From Glandiceps talaboti (Eukaryota > Hemichordata > Enteropneusta > Spengelidae): DNA of 64,000 nucleotides. A program made the translations under genes and the position numbers. The stretch spans positions 84,501 to 148,500 of the forward strand of contig NC_135568.1 in the NCBI RefSeq assembly GCF_964340395.1. Reading direction: 5' to 3'. Below are positions 1 to 26,271 of this stretch, one piece after another; within the stretch, counting starts at the first letter, position 1, and each line of letters starts with the position of its first letter. The notes beneath the pieces were generated by a model, which saw only the letters and a program-made list of their open reading frames with translations, ran no database searches and was not told the DNA's origin.

Positions 1-611
1 TATTTTGTCTTTAGTTTAATTTTTTATTTCTTTATGAAGGACAAGAACACCAAATTGCTAACATTCAGTATATACAATTGTATACAAGTGGCAATATGAC
101 ACAATGGTGATGAACACAAGACTGATTGAAAATGCAGGCCAAAAAATATTTAAAAACAGCTGACACACATACTTGAACAGAATAATTGGCAGAAAATTTC
201 CTCCTAAAACATGACAAAGTGTTAAAAAGTTACAAATATTTTGGCAGAATTTTCATCAAAAGTTTCTAAGGGGACAAATCATCCTAAGTAGAAAATACTT
301 CCTTGTGCTCTTTTGTGTTCATACTGACGACAATGCAATCATATTAGCTCCCATATGTTCATTTTTAATACTGTACAATTATGGTCATTCAATTAACAAC
401 ATAAGCTCCAGAATACCCCAAACTTTTATCTCAAATGCTTTGCATATTTATTGTAAACACAGTTTCATTTCAATTAACTGTATGAGTGTATACTCATAAT
501 CAAAACCATATGTAAATGATTAATATATTTGGCCTGTGAATATACATAATTATGTAATATGCAAATGATTTCAATCATTCTATTCTTCGAACTATAATCT
601 CTTTAGTAATG

Positions 612-970
612 TAAATGATAATAACAACAATGTGTGTTAATGCTCTCCTAAGAGCTCCAGACCCGCACAATTTAATTAACCAATTGGCTCGGATGCGACA
701 GAACAGCCATTAACTTTCACCACTTCTTGGTGAGCATTATACTATCCATTGCAGCCTGCGAGTACATGTTATGATTAAAGCATCCATATTGCAACCCTAT
801 ATCCAACCAGGGCCCCAATTATACAGCTGGGGTGACTGTCAGTCACAATCATGGTTCAAATTTCGTCAAAAACTTTGTCTATATACAGAAACAAATGGCA
901 GCCTCAAGGCTCAAACCTGCAACCTGTAGAAACCAGCCACTGACTTAATTACCATTCGGCCATCATGACT
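612..970 (-). mobile_element. tRNA-derived SINE, family 1 (minus copy)
   Basis: Read on the minus strand, it has an A-box-like GGCCGAATGG, a B-box-like GCAGGTTTGAGCC, a conserved body (ATAATTGGGG, GGTTGCAAT) and a GTTATTATC tail. It is homologous along its length to the plus-strand copy at 47545-47895. Confidence 0.6.
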
Positions 971-1124
971 GTGACATCATTGAGTCCATTTAAAGCTGTC
1001 TACACAAAATTAACGATTATTTGTTATCAGCATCAAGTATATGTTATATGACCTTGTGCAATATACTATAGTGTATATAGTTTTAGCTCAGCTTTCAGTT
1101 CACAAATATAATAGAGATAATAAA

Positions 1125-1255
1125 AATATTTATTTTGTTTTGATCAAATATACCCACCAAATATCATATGGCAATTGGTCCAGTGGTTTTTGACTTTAAG
1201 TTGTTTACACACACACACACACACACACGCACGCATGCACGCATGCATACACACA
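1125..1255 (+). repeat. 3' fragment of the CA-tailed repeat
   Basis: CCACCAAATATCATATGGCA, GTGGTTTTTGACTT and TTGTTTACACACACACAC match the long copy at 17229-17300, ending in a mixed CA/CG microsatellite. Confidence 0.5.
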
Positions 1256-1356
1256 CAGTGCTAAAAACTTAATATTTAATTTAGATTTGGGGTGCTACAC
1301 TCTAACAACAAAAACTGTTATTAAATAAAATTGACTCAGTATGACTTTTTCTACAG

Positions 1357-1648
1357 AACTGTGCCTTTAGATGAAAACCTAACTCCCAGACCAGACCTTG
1401 CATCACAAGGTGTGCCATCTCCAGGGTATGGCAAGTCATCATCAAGCATAGTGAGAAAGTTACCACAGATGTCTCCCAAAACAATGTCTCCTAAGACCAT
1501 GTCACCAAAGCCCATGTCACCATCAGTCAATGGAAATAGCAGTAGCGGTAAACCATCACCTTTTTGTCATGGATGTGGTACTAAGTTTCCAGTGTCTGAT
1601 GCTAGATTTTGTTGTAATTGTGGGGCAAAACGAGCCTTTTTGGCTTAA
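1357..1648 (+). CDS. Last coding exon of a zinc-ribbon protein (function unknown)
   Basis: The exon is 292 nt and encodes the last 96 residues plus a TAA stop. It opens after a pyrimidine-rich acceptor (TTTTTCTACAG), with one base completing a split Arg codon. A Ser/Pro-rich linker carries a short MSPKT/MSPKP repeat, a likely proline-directed phosphorylation region. The C-terminus has two Cys-x2-Cys knuckles, FCHGCG and FCCNCG, 16 residues apart between first cysteines, followed by a basic AKR tail: a typical four-cysteine zinc ribbon. I do not recognise the family. Upstream exons are not visible in the first 1.3 kb and probably lie outside the window. An alternative acceptor (GACTCAG, ending 1339) would add about six residues. 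An AATAAA at 1783-1788 could be the poly(A) signal. Real coding sequence is likely; the function is not inferred. Confidence 0.7.
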
Positions 1649-1782
1649 GTGTTGCAGTTGGCATAAATGATAAAATTCATTTTAAAGTATACATCGATCA
1701 GCACATGAATAGAATATATATTCACATTCCTAATACATACTTCTGACAGATGATAAATTTAATTTTCACAACAAAAACATTA

Positions 1783-1788
1783 AATAAA
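1783..1788 (+). terminator. Candidate poly(A) signal of the zinc-ribbon gene
   Basis: AATAAA lies 135 nt after the TAA stop. Other AATAAA copies occur further downstream in this AT-rich stretch, so the choice is uncertain. Confidence 0.35.
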
Positions 1789-3189
1789 TCACCTCATCTT
1801 GCCTTGCATGTATACCCCAAGTTTATAGTTCTGAATTATGCTGACTAAAAGTTACAAATTGTGAACTTATGTAAATATTTTTATGGAAAGTTAACTTTAT
1901 ATCTGATTTTGTTTATTTACTTTACAGATGAATATATTACCTAAACTTTAATGTGTAATCAAGTAGACTTTATCAAAGCATGGAGAAACATCCAAAGATA
2001 ATAGTTTAGTTTATGACAATCTAAACACATTTTAATTATAATTATAATTATAACTATTATTTTAATTATAAATGTATGTCATTATTCTTGCTTGTAACTT
2101 GATATTTACTAAAAATATTAAACGATATTTACTAAATACTAAATAGGTTAGAAAGAAAGTAAATACTGCTTCACATAGAACAAGATACACTGAATGAAAC
2201 ATAATGAAGTTATGATTAAAAAATATATAGGTTAAAAATAGCTTCTGCCAAAGTATTTTTTAAAATTATAATTCTTTCAATTGCTGTTTTTGCTATTGCG
2301 TCACCTTTTAGGACATTTATATTATCTTCAGGAAAACTTGTTGCCATAACATCTATGAAATTGACTTGATAAAATAATTTCACTACTTGTAGAAAGGCAA
2401 ATTTATTGTTTTGTGTAAACTATATATTCTAACAATTGTAAATATCGAGAAAATAAATGGCTAAAATACAGTGCAAATGTAATATTTTATATATTCAGAA
2501 ACCATCACTAAATACTTCAAATTTGTAAATGGTTCTTGTGGACATTATACTTATTTTTTAATCTATTTTGATAAATAGGAAGACAAAAGATTATAATTGA
2601 ACTTAAACCATGGCAAAATGAAATCGTATGTATTTATTGCTGACATGTGATACCAAATTACAAATCAACATTTCAAATAATTAAGTCAGGGACAAGTAGA
2701 CTATAATTGTTTGGTTACAATTCAACTAAGTCTTGAGTTTTAAAGCTGATTCATCAAAATTGTTTACCCTGTGAAGACTTCTTGATTTTTCAAAATAAAA
2801 TTGAAATGTGGATTTTACCAAATACAATAAAAGTGAATGCTCAGAACTGCTGAATTTACCAAAATGTAATAAAATTTTATTGAAAACGGTTCACCATTGT
2901 GTCATTACCAGTCTATACATATGTTATCAATCAGATACTAGAAGTTTAATACAGAGTGATTCTTTTGCCAATGAATTATAAAAGTGTGTCTGTAAAATGC
3001 CAGTAGATTAAACAACTATTGAATCTTTAGTATATTCCTATCTCAAAAATAAAACTTAAATTCACTTTGATTATTTTTGTTAATATTTGCAAAAATATCT
3101 TTATTTTGATAAGTACTATGTTTCCATGAGTTTGTCTCATTTTTTTTAATTTTTCTTATTTAGAGGCTGTTTGGATTAACTTATCTTTC
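1789..3189. other. AT-rich stretch, no gene seen
   Basis: Stops in all frames and scattered AATAAA. No element recognised. Confidence 0.5.
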
Positions 3190-4060
3190 ATTGTCTAGGT
3201 TTATTCAAACTTGGATGTGGACTTTAATTGGGTTCCATCTGTCTGTATGTCCGTCCATCTGTGTGTGCATGCGTGCGTTCACCCTCATATCTTTGGTACT
3301 GATTTGAACCAAACCTAGCTTAAAGTTAACATACTATGCAAGACATATGCATGTCACTTTGTTTTTAATACGACCTAGTCAAATATGGTCAAATGAAGGC
3401 CATACTTGTTGTTAAATTTCACAATATGCATCATAACTTTGGAGGGCCTACACCAATATTATCAAATATGAGCTTTCTCTTAAGACCCTTGCCTTTGACC
3501 TTGAAAGTCTTCTTCAAGGTCATAGCCATGTTTGGGCTATCTTCATAGCTTTTTGAATCAAGCATTTCAAGTGATGATTATATTTTAATCATGTCTTTGG
3601 TTTTTACTATATGAAGCATAAGCACGTCACTTAATTTCATGACCTTGACCTGAATAACAAAATGGCAGCAATGTTTGTGATAAACAAGCACATTTTAAAA
3701 GCCTATTATCTCCAAAAGTTTGATACAATGGACACTATTCAAGTGCTGCCCTCATGTTATCAATGATGAGCTTTCTAATTGACCTTGACCTTTGACCTTG
3801 ACAAACATTTTCAAGGTGAAATGACCTAAATTTTCCTTTCCATGTTAACTGAAGAAGTTTGATAAACAACAACTCCATTTAAATGCCTATACCCCACACC
3901 AACTTTCTTTTTCTATCTAATGTCCTTGGTCTGTGATCTCCATATTCAAGGTCAAATAGTGATTTGGAAATTAAATTATGAAGTTTGATATCTAGAGAGA
4001 TCATTCAAATTCGCACAATAACTTTGCCATAAAACACACAAGTTGGGGACTATGTCTTCG
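3190..4060 (+). repeat. Dispersed TGACCTTGACC-type repeat, diverged
   Basis: The stretch has repeated TGACCTTGACC / TTGACCTTGA motifs, TCAAGGTCA returns and stock phrases such as TAACTTTG and GAAGTTTGAT, starting with a CTGTCTGTATGTCCGTCC run. Such elements are common in marine invertebrate genomes. No coding frame. Confidence 0.4.
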
Positions 4061-4772
4061 ATTTAAGGCTTGATTTTTTTTTTTAATTCCACTGATTGAA
4101 ATGTTATCTACAATATGTGTCATTCACTGTTTCAAGAGGAAACCCATATTATGAATTAACTAGTCTTAGTATTTTGTAAATAATACAATGAATGAACACA
4201 AAATATGTCTCACTGTACAAATTACAAACACAGGAAATGACTATCACTTTCACCCTGACTGGCACACATTCAGACACTTTTATAATACATGCAATCACAG
4301 ACAAGAAAACTTGATTCAATACCAAGTGTTACATTTGTAGCAAGAAATATTCATAACATTAAGATTGATTGTTGACAATTATGTATATTATATGTACAAA
4401 TTGTACCATCAAATATACTGATTGAGTTAATTGATTCAATTTATTAGCTATGGTCAGCATGACAATGACAGTAAATTCACTCACCTGTATGTTCAAATGA
4501 TTATTATAAACTGTGATTTTAATGTATATAAAAATATATATCTATTTATTGTTTTACTTACTTTTATCTTGTCTCATCTGTCATAAGTTCTGGATTATAT
4601 ATTATTACATATATATTAGTGATTATTTGCATCAGCGCGTTTGCATATGGTAAGTTTGCACTGCAGTGCAATGCCAAATTCATTAATGCATAATTGTATA
4701 TATTAAATGAACTCAGTTGGTCTTTCATCATGTACATGAAATCATGTGAGCTTGCAGTTGTATTTTTGTTTA

Positions 4773-4940
4773 GGACAGTATGTAGTTACTTTTGGAACAG
4801 TAAATTTGGAAACAAATGTGTTGTTTTGATCCATCTACTACAGACCTTTGACAACTTACATCAAGCTCCATAGTGGATGGATCAAATCATCGCATTTATT
4901 TCCAATTTACTGTTCCAAAGTATATAGATTGTACTGTGCT
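4773..4940. mobile_element. Foldback element, ~50-bp arms
   Basis: TTTGGAACAGTAAATTTGGA at 4791 pairs with TCCAATTTACTGTTCCAAA ending at 4919, continuing through TGATCCATC / GATGGATCA. The loop is about 34 nt. Confidence 0.6.
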
Positions 4941-5090
4941 AGTGATTCCTGGAACTATGAACAATTATTCTGTATTTTTGTTTAATTTGATATTTTAGAT
5001 ATTCATAATATGTAATAATTACAGAGCTCCATGATGTATGATTGGTATACTTATACTCAAGGTTATGGTATGTGTTCCCTCACTAAACAC

Positions 5091-5240
5091 ATGGCACATA
5101 ATGAGGCCAGTCAACATGTGTTTGTTAACACATCATCATCCATGATTAAACATCTAACATATGACACATAATGAGGCCAGTCAACATGTGTTTGTTAACA
5201 CATCATCATCCATGATTAAACATCTAACATATGACACATA
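5091..5240 (+). repeat. 70-bp duplication (2.1 copies)
   Basis: ATGAGGCCAGTCAACATGTG at 5101 and 5171. Nearly identical units. Confidence 0.9.
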
Positions 5241-5458
5241 ATACATACATTTTGAAGTCTGTCTCTGATAAATATCATTGACTTCTTTACATACAGTTCA
5301 CTATCAGTACATCATACTCCAGACCTGCATATATTTATTATAATATTCTCTAGAATGCTTCACATCACTAAGATGTATCTTACATATTAAAAGTGTAATG
5401 TTATAGACAATATATTTGCAATATTATATTACATGCAGTCAGGAAGCTTAGTATGGCA

Positions 5459-6549
5459 CATTGTCAAGTGCAGTAATTGACAGTGCACATTGTATATTGG
5501 TACTTACACACATACATTGTCAAGTGCGGTAATTGACAGTGCACATTGTATATTGGTACTTACACACATACATTGTCAAGTGCAGTAATTGACAGTACAC
5601 ATTGTATGTTGGTACTTACACACATACATTGTCAAGTGCAGTAATTGACAGTGCACATTGCATGTTGGTACTTACACACATACATTGTCAAGTGCAGTAA
5701 TTGACAGTGCACATTGTATATTGGTACTTACACACATACATTGTCAAGTGCAGTAATTGACTGCACATTGTATATTGGTACTTACACACATACATTGTCA
5801 AGTGCAGTAATTGACGGTGCACATTGCATGTTGGTACTTACACACATACATTGTCAAGTGCAGTAATTGACAGTGCACATTGTATATTGGTACTTACACA
5901 CATACATTGTCAAGTGCAGTAATTGACAGTGCACATTGCATGTTGGTACTTACACACATACATTGTCAAGTGCAGTAATTGACAGTGCACATTGTATATT
6001 GGTACTTACACACACACATACATACATTGTCAAGTGCAGTAATTGACAGTGCACATTGCATGTTGGTACTTACACACATACATTGTCAAGTGCAGTAATT
6101 GACAGCGCACATTGTATATTGGTACTTACACACATACATTGTCAAGTGCAGTAATTGACAGTACACATTGCATGTTGGTACTTACACACATACATTGTCA
6201 AGTGCAGTAATTGACAGTGCACATTGTATATTGGTACTTACACACACACATACATACATTGTCAAGTGCAGTAATTGACAGTGCACATTGCATGTTGGTA
6301 CTTACACACATACATTGTCAAGTGCAGTAATTGACAGCGCACATTGTATATTGGTACTTACACACATACATTGTCAAGTGCAGTAATTGACAGTACACAT
6401 TGTATATTGGTACTTACACACATACATTGTCAAGTGCAGTAATTGACAGTGCACATTGTATGTTGGTACTTACACACATACATTGTCAAGTGCAGTAATT
6501 GACAGTGCACATTGCATATTGGTACTTACACACATACATTGTCAAGTGC
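5459..6549 (+). repeat. 56-bp minisatellite, about 19 copies
   Basis: Unit begins ATTGTCAAGTGCAGTAATTG and ends TACTTACACACATAC. TGTATATTGG and TGCATGTTGG variants alternate, and a block of about 240 bp (5985-6224 and 6225-6464) repeats as a higher-order unit. Confidence 0.95.
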
Positions 6550-7639
6550 AAATGCTAAAAATTATAGTAAACTATTAGAAGTACAGTAAAAAGGTTTACC
6601 ATTGGGAAAAAAGTACATGTACACTTAAACTGTAAGCAATACATAACTTTATTATTTAGAATAACCTAAAGATATACTAAAAGTTGATATATTGTTAAAT
6701 GCCAAATGTATATTAGAAGTGACAACATGAATTCTCATGTCTTTAGTTAGCTGAATATTTTTACTTTTGCCAAAAATATTGCAAAATATCTCACTTATTG
6801 TCATTTACTTTTTATATTTCTTGATCGATTTTATTTTGGTAAGCTGTTCCATAATTGGCTGAAATTCTATTAGTTGTTTTTTCTTTTAAAATGATTTGTG
6901 TATTTTGTATCTGATGCCTTGTTTTTTATTTGTATTTTCTCATAGCTAAAGATTGATCTGCTAATTAACTTTTATGAGAGTGTAAATAAGTGAACAATGA
7001 ATATTTCTTTTTTAAAGTATGACCCAAAATATCTGCACCTTCTTTTCTTTCTTGTTTGTGTTACACCATTGTACAAACACAGTCATGTGGAGTAAAAGAA
7101 TGGTACCTGAGATTTTTAGAGACTTGTTTCTTTTATGGGGTAATTGTATAGTATGTGGCTGCATATTAAACTATATGAACACCAAGAGTTTGTGTTTGAG
7201 AGACTTTTCCAACATTATATAATTATGAATAACAAAAGTGAAAAAAAACCCCATGAACATGAACAAGTGAAGAGAATTGATCATGGGACATGTTAATTTA
7301 CGTCGATACACACATTTCAATGCCATACTAAAAATAAGTAGTTCTTTTACACTGCAGTAGAAACAGGGTATAATTCTGCTGATAACACAGGGACTTGAAT
7401 TGCATGGCTTCAACTGTTTACTTTCTTCAAAGCAATAGGATTATGTTCTGCTTCAAGTACCACTTTTGTATGTCACCCCATCTGTGTACGACACCTCTAT
7501 AATTGTGTATATTGCATTTGAAGTTCTCAGAGTATGTTTTTAAAAAAATAGCACCAGTGGCATTGTAGCACAACTGTACAGTTTTTAATTTATCCACATG
7601 CTGATCCATATGTAGGTATAGTGTTCATTTGCTGAATGA

Positions 7640-8080
7640 CTATCCAGTTGCCTATCCAACCCTACTGGTATCTTTGCAATATATGTGGTCATTTGGCTGT
7701 TGCTATGGTCATGTTGCTAGACATATTTGCATACATTATTTGAATGTTAGTTCGCTTGTCTATGAATCCCTGATTGTTATCTTTGCAATATATGTGATCA
7801 TTTGGTTGTTGCTATGGACGTGGTCTTTTTGCTAGGTATATTTGCATAGATGTTTTTGAATGTTTATATGTTTGTCTATTAATTCCTGTTAACTTTGCAA
7901 TATATAATATATGTGATCATTTGGCTGTTGCTATGGGCACGGGCTTGTTGCTAGGCACATTTACATACATTTTTTGAATGTCTATTCACTTGTGTATTAA
8001 TCCCTGTTATCTTTGCAATATGTGTGATCATTTGGCTGTTGCCATTGGCATGGTCTTGTTACTAGGCACATTTGGATACA
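7640..8080 (+). repeat. Degenerate ~113-bp tandem repeat, 4 copies
   Basis: CTTTGCAATATATGTG and CATTTGGCTGTTGCTATGG recur at about 7672, 7780, 7893 and 8010. A related piece (CTAGGCATATTTGCATAGAG) is at 10120. Confidence 0.7.
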
Positions 8081-9845
8081 CTTTCATTTTGAATATTTCA
8101 CAAGAATCAGGCAGAACTTGTGATTCAAAGCATATAAAGTAGTGGTACTTTTAATTTCCATGCAGCCTTTATGTAACATGGTGTATTTTGAACACTAACA
8201 TTAGTAGATGGAACATATCATACAGACTGTACCACTTAACTTATCAATTTTGAATTGAACATCTGTTACAGACTGTTGTGTCACTTAACTTAATCAATTT
8301 AGAATTGATTCTATTAACACAGGTCTTCCAGTTCTACATTATAACGCCCAATATAAAATGTCAAAATATGAAATTCATAGTGAGGAGTCTATTAATACTC
8401 TGTACAGACAATCGGCTAACAGTAATATCACTAGATTGAACATTTTCATACTGTATCACAGTTCAGTGCCACATTTGATATTATAAGTAACTACCGACCT
8501 TATGATAGAAATGGTGACAGTAATTGTGAACTATTACTATATAAGCTTTTAAAATGTCCACGGTTTACTATATGTAGGTATGTGAAAACACTTTGCAAAA
8601 TAAAAGGTACTGGGGTAAGTAATGTTTGTAAAGTTAAGAAATGTTGCATTGATATTTGCTTTCCTAATATGCTTTTTGTATGACAGACATCATTTACTGA
8701 CTCCAAGAAACAACTCGTCAATCCATCCATTTAATAATACATAATTGTACTTTGATGTTTTTTAAAAGCACTTTTATTGTAAAATGTAGCCGACTTATTT
8801 TCTATTAACCTTTATCGTAGAATTTCTGAAAATGTAACATTTTAGATTTAAAAAAATTATTTCTGTAAATAAAGAATACATGTCAATAAGTTGAAACTTG
8901 AGTGTGGTCTGTTTTTTGAGTTGCGTTTATTTTGTCATCATTCCCCCCCCCCCCCATTTTTCCTTACCAATTATAAGGGTTGCACACATGGAAATCAGGG
9001 AATTAAACTTCTCATCTTACAAGGATGAGAAGAAAACTTCAACAGGATGCTAATTTGTTCATCTCTTCAATAATGACATTGCACACTACTACAATGCAAC
9101 ACACTCGATGTATTGTACAACATTAAGTCTTGGAGAATCAGTTGATGGGAAAAACTGCAATGCTATGTTAGTGTTCATGTTTTTGATAACTGCATACTTC
9201 CCAGACTGAATAATGTACAAAATTTAATCTCAGAGAATCAGCTGCTGACCCAAAATGTTCAATTTACTATTAGAGAAAATGTGTAAGTGTAAACAGTTTA
9301 AAGTGCGACTACATGCATATTTGTAATACCTTTAATGAACTATCACTTCAAAATAATAAAGTCCATATACTCTGAAAAAATCTACTAACGTTCTGAATAT
9401 ACTTCTAAAATGTGTAGCACATGTTCAAATGAAAAGTTATACTCTTCAAAATTTGCATTGGTTTGGCATTGTTAAAATAATATCTATCAGTATACATACA
9501 GAAAAGTAATAGAAAGATAAAAATAGTTATATATTCATCATTAAAACCACTATAAAATCTCCATCAATGTGTTCTTGCATTGGACAAACCAAACATTTAT
9601 TTATATTGCTGTCATATCTATTATAGATATGCAATAGTTAAAGCTTCGTTTATAGTGCACAGTATAGTATTTTAAGTTAAGATTATACACAATCTTTTTC
9701 AATAGCCTAGGGGGTTCATGTGGAACACTTGTTTATTACACTTACAGTGGCCACATGGATCAGAATTTGGAATTTATTTGGAGTTTCAATTGATAACACA
9801 ACTCTACATTTTTGTACTTTACAAAAACAATTTGAAACAACACGT
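8081..9845. other. AT-rich stretch, no gene seen
   Basis: Only short open frames with no recognisable product. One poly-C run at 8942. Confidence 0.5.
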
Positions 9846-9974
9846 AAGTCCTTGTTTGTATCTCAATAAATTGCACAAAAGTTAAAAAGTGTAAAACTTT
9901 AGTCATTTACATATAATAACATACTTTTTCCACTTTTCAGCTTTTGCAATTTGTTGAGATACAAACAAGGACTT
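9846..9974. mobile_element. Foldback element, ~45-bp arms
   Basis: AAGTCCTTGTTTGTATCTCA at 9846 pairs with TGAGATACAAACAAGGACTT ending 9974, extending through ATTGCAAAAG-like arms. The central loop is AT-rich. Confidence 0.65.
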
Positions 9975-10397
9975 GGTTAATACTCAGACAGTCACATTGT
10001 TCTTTGAAGAAAGAAAACATGGTAAGGTTGTCTTATAGATTAAAAACAAAAAAGTGCCAATGGCATTTTAACTAGCACAACTGTTGAGGGTAAACTTGAA
10101 CTTATGTGCATGGTCTTATTGCTAGGCATATTTGCATAGAGTTTTTGAAGAATTCACATCCTCCCTACGCATCCATGGTGTTCTATCTGCAACATACATC
10201 ATCATTTCATTGCTGCTAAGGGTGTGGTCTTGTTGCCAGGCATATCTGCACATGGAATGTTTATTCATTTGCCTTTCTTTTACTGGTGTTATATTGGCAT
10301 TCTACTATATCACTTTTTGGTCAAATTTGAAGCTAGAAAATATCTTTTGTCAGGATCACTGTGGTTTACTCAGTATTGTATTGTATTGTTTAGCATG

Positions 10398-10693
10398 TTA
10401 CTTGGTGATTTTGAGATGTACTTGGTGAATCTGAGTTACTTGGTGAATTTCAAAAGTACTTGGTGAATCTGAGTTACTTGGTGAATTTCAAAAGTACTTG
10501 GTCAATCTGAGTTACTTGGTGAATTTCAAAAGTACTTGGTCAATCTGAGTTACTTGGTGAATTTCAAAAGTACTTGGTCAATCTGAGTTACTTGGTGAAT
10601 TTCAAAAGTACTTGGTCAATCTGAGTTACTTGGTGAATTTCAAAAGTACTTGGTGAATCTGAGTTACTTGGTGAATTTCAAATGTACTTGGTG
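10398..10693 (+). repeat. 38-bp minisatellite, about 7 copies
   Basis: Unit GTACTTGGTGAATCTGAGTT + ACTTGGTGAATTTCAAAA. It continues, diverged, beyond the MITE at 11214. Confidence 0.9.
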
Positions 10694-10702
10694 AGATTGT
10701 AC

Positions 10703-11213
10703 TAGTCTTGCTGCTAGACGTTCGGGCTTTCTTTCGATACTATAAGCGAACAAAGTTCGCAGTGAGGGCTTGCCCAAACAGTCTAGCAAATGTCATTTTC
10801 AGACCGGACATTCCATTGAGATTACGTTAAGCAGTGGGTTGGGCCATGTATGCATATATATACTTTAATATATTCAATCTCTGCATGCAGATGTTGACAA
10901 ACACATGTTACGCCATTACTATGTTATATCAGTTTATGGTAATTGTGAGTTTGATGAGTGTGTAGACGTTGTCATTCACACATTTCAGTTAACGCATTGG
11001 TGTTATTTTTACAAGCCCCTCCTTAAGATGAATATGCATGAAAATTTAGCTATTGTCCTCTGTTTGTGCTTGTTGCTAATGTGGTTCTCTGATTGGCAGT
11101 TATTTATATCCTGATGACATTTGCTAGACCTTGGATGTTCCATCCTTGATAGCAATGTTTGGTTGTGTGTCATATTTTATCGGAAGAACATCCGAGGTCT
11201 AGCAGATAGACTA
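10703..11213. mobile_element. MITE-like element with terminal inverted repeats and 9-bp target duplication
   Basis: The ends pair as TAGTCTTGCTGCTAGAC and GTCTAGCAGATAGACTA, with further internal pairing (TCTAGCAAATGTCA with TGACATTTGCTAGA). Direct repeats AGATTGTAC flank it at 10694-10702 and 11214-11222. It interrupts the 38-bp GTACTTGGTGA array. No transposase is encoded. A 9-bp duplication fits Mutator-like elements; this is inference. Confidence 0.65.
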
Positions 11214-11745
11214 AGATTGTACTTGGCGAGACTGAGATTTACTTGGTGAAACTGAGACAGTCTAATAGTAAGTTGACATCACCTATTAAGTGATCATTGC
11301 AATATTTTACAATATGGCATAAACAGAACTACAATAAATAACTACTGTATATATATGAAGCATGATCTATGTTAAACAGAAACTGTGAATTAAGGGGAGA
11401 AGTGATAAATGTAGAAATTTCCAAATAAAGGGACAACTAGTGTAAAACAATGGAGACTCATGGTGAGAAACATACTTTGAATGAAATTTTGTTTTCAAAT
11501 GTCCAGTTTGTGAAATCTTTAACACCTTGATTAAAGGGCCTAAGCTGAGTTTACACATTTTGGGGCATAATGTTTGTTGCATATTTAAAAGGTACTCAAA
11601 GTATTCTACTTACTGAAACATAACATAACCATCATTGTTTACTTTCAAACTCTTTACCATTTATCACAGTCAAACTATGTCTTCTATCTTGTGTATCAAC
11701 TTTGTAGCTGGGTTAATGATACCTTTTACTATAAATTCATACATC

Positions 11746-12228
11746 AACATTATAACAATGTTTGACCAAATGTACCTCTTAGCCTGTCTCAAACTGTGCT
11801 GAAACTATACCTAGTAGCAGCAACTTCCTGTATTGATCACAGTGTAATCTTTTACTCCCTTATGTTTAATTGTAAGCAAATTATTGATAAGAGGAAGGCT
11901 GGCTAGTCACTTACTGTAATATGACATGCATACACTCACTCACTTCACTCAGAAGGTAAACAAACAACTCCAACATTAGATGTTCAATTAGCAATTAGAA
12001 CACAACACAACTTTACAACTTTGTTCATTATACCAGATTAGATATCCCAGCGTGTCACTATCCTGAAGACTGTACTTAAAACACCACTGGTGAAATGTAC
12101 ACTAATTAAACATCAGGGAATGAAAGATTACAGTGTGATCAATAGAGAAACTTGCTGCTAGTAGGTAGTTGTATCACAGCTTGAGACAGGCTAAGGGGTA
12201 CAGTTGGTCAAACATTGTTGTAACATTA
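11746..12228. mobile_element. Foldback/MITE-like element with ~125-bp inverted arms
   Basis: Left arm 11746-11872 (ATTATAACAATGTTTGACCA, TAGCCTGTCTCAA, GATCACAGTGTAATC) pairs imperfectly with right arm 12104-12228 (GATTACAGTGTGATC, TTGAGACAGGCTA, TGGTCAAACATTGTTGTAA). The spacer is about 230 bp with no coding capacity. Confidence 0.65.
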
Positions 12229-12447
12229 TACTAAAATAAAAAGATGTATATTTTACTTGAGAAAAAGAGCTTATTAACTCAGCTTGTGCCATTTTCAGGT
12301 CTCACTGATATTCTTTTGCAGTGATTTAATAGGTAAAAACAAAGCTGGGAATAAACATATATGTAATAAAACTTGTTAAAACAAGCTGTATGTGTATTCC
12401 TTTATAAAATGTACAGGAATATGTTTTTTTCAACTAAAATTCAAAAG

Positions 12448-25372
<12,925 letters not shown>

Positions 25373-26271
25373 AATGTATTATCATTACAGTTGTAGTTAT
25401 AGCAGGTGTAAACTGTCCTATATGAACTTGGTCAAGCAGACAGCTAAGCTATCATTATCCAATGTGAACTGAACCAATCAATTATCTGGCATCACCTCTG
25501 ACTATCTTGTACAATGGCGATATAGAACAATGTTTATGTTGTCAACAACACTTTATACCAAAACACACTACAACATCATGGCAACTTTAATAGGTACCTA
25601 TATACTTTTACATGGATACCAAATTTATTGGAAATTGATATATGCACTACAAACATCCTTTGATATATAGGCATGATGTTTCAAGTAAGAATCACATTAT
25701 TAGATGATGTACACATGTATCTAAAAAAAATTTTTATATGGCCTTTAAATGTGAAATCTGACCTTACACTGAAGGAGGTTTAAAATTCTACTTTAGCACC
25801 CAGAGCAATGTACATCAAACAGGACAAACTCAATGTTCATAATTTTCAAGGACAAATACCATCAACAGTCAAGAATTATTTTCTCTTTGCCTTCACAAAA
25901 ATTGACTCACTCACACTTTAAAGTAAAATTGATTATTCTATTAAACATTCATTTAAACAAATTACTGTTGTATTAATTACTTCCACTTTTACATGTTAAT
26001 CAATTGTAACTTTAACTTTCACATTAAAACCATTCCTAGGGATTATTAACTGTACTGAAACACATGGGAAACCAATTCTCAATTATATATACTAGTAATT
26101 GTTTTTGTTCATCTAGTACGTTGCATTGTCTAAAGTATTAGGGGCACTGAAAGATTTGTTACACAATGTGTTTACTAGTACTAGTAGCACCCCTGTTAAC
26201 ACTTACTACCACTCGGGTCAATGTCTAGTATAGAGCATGGTGATCCTGGTCTTAAGGTATTGTATTTGAGT

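Noticed and set aside
10132-11114. Hydrophobic open frames of 69-98 codons
   Set aside because: They cross tandem-repeat and MITE sequence, lack homology and have AT-rich random composition.
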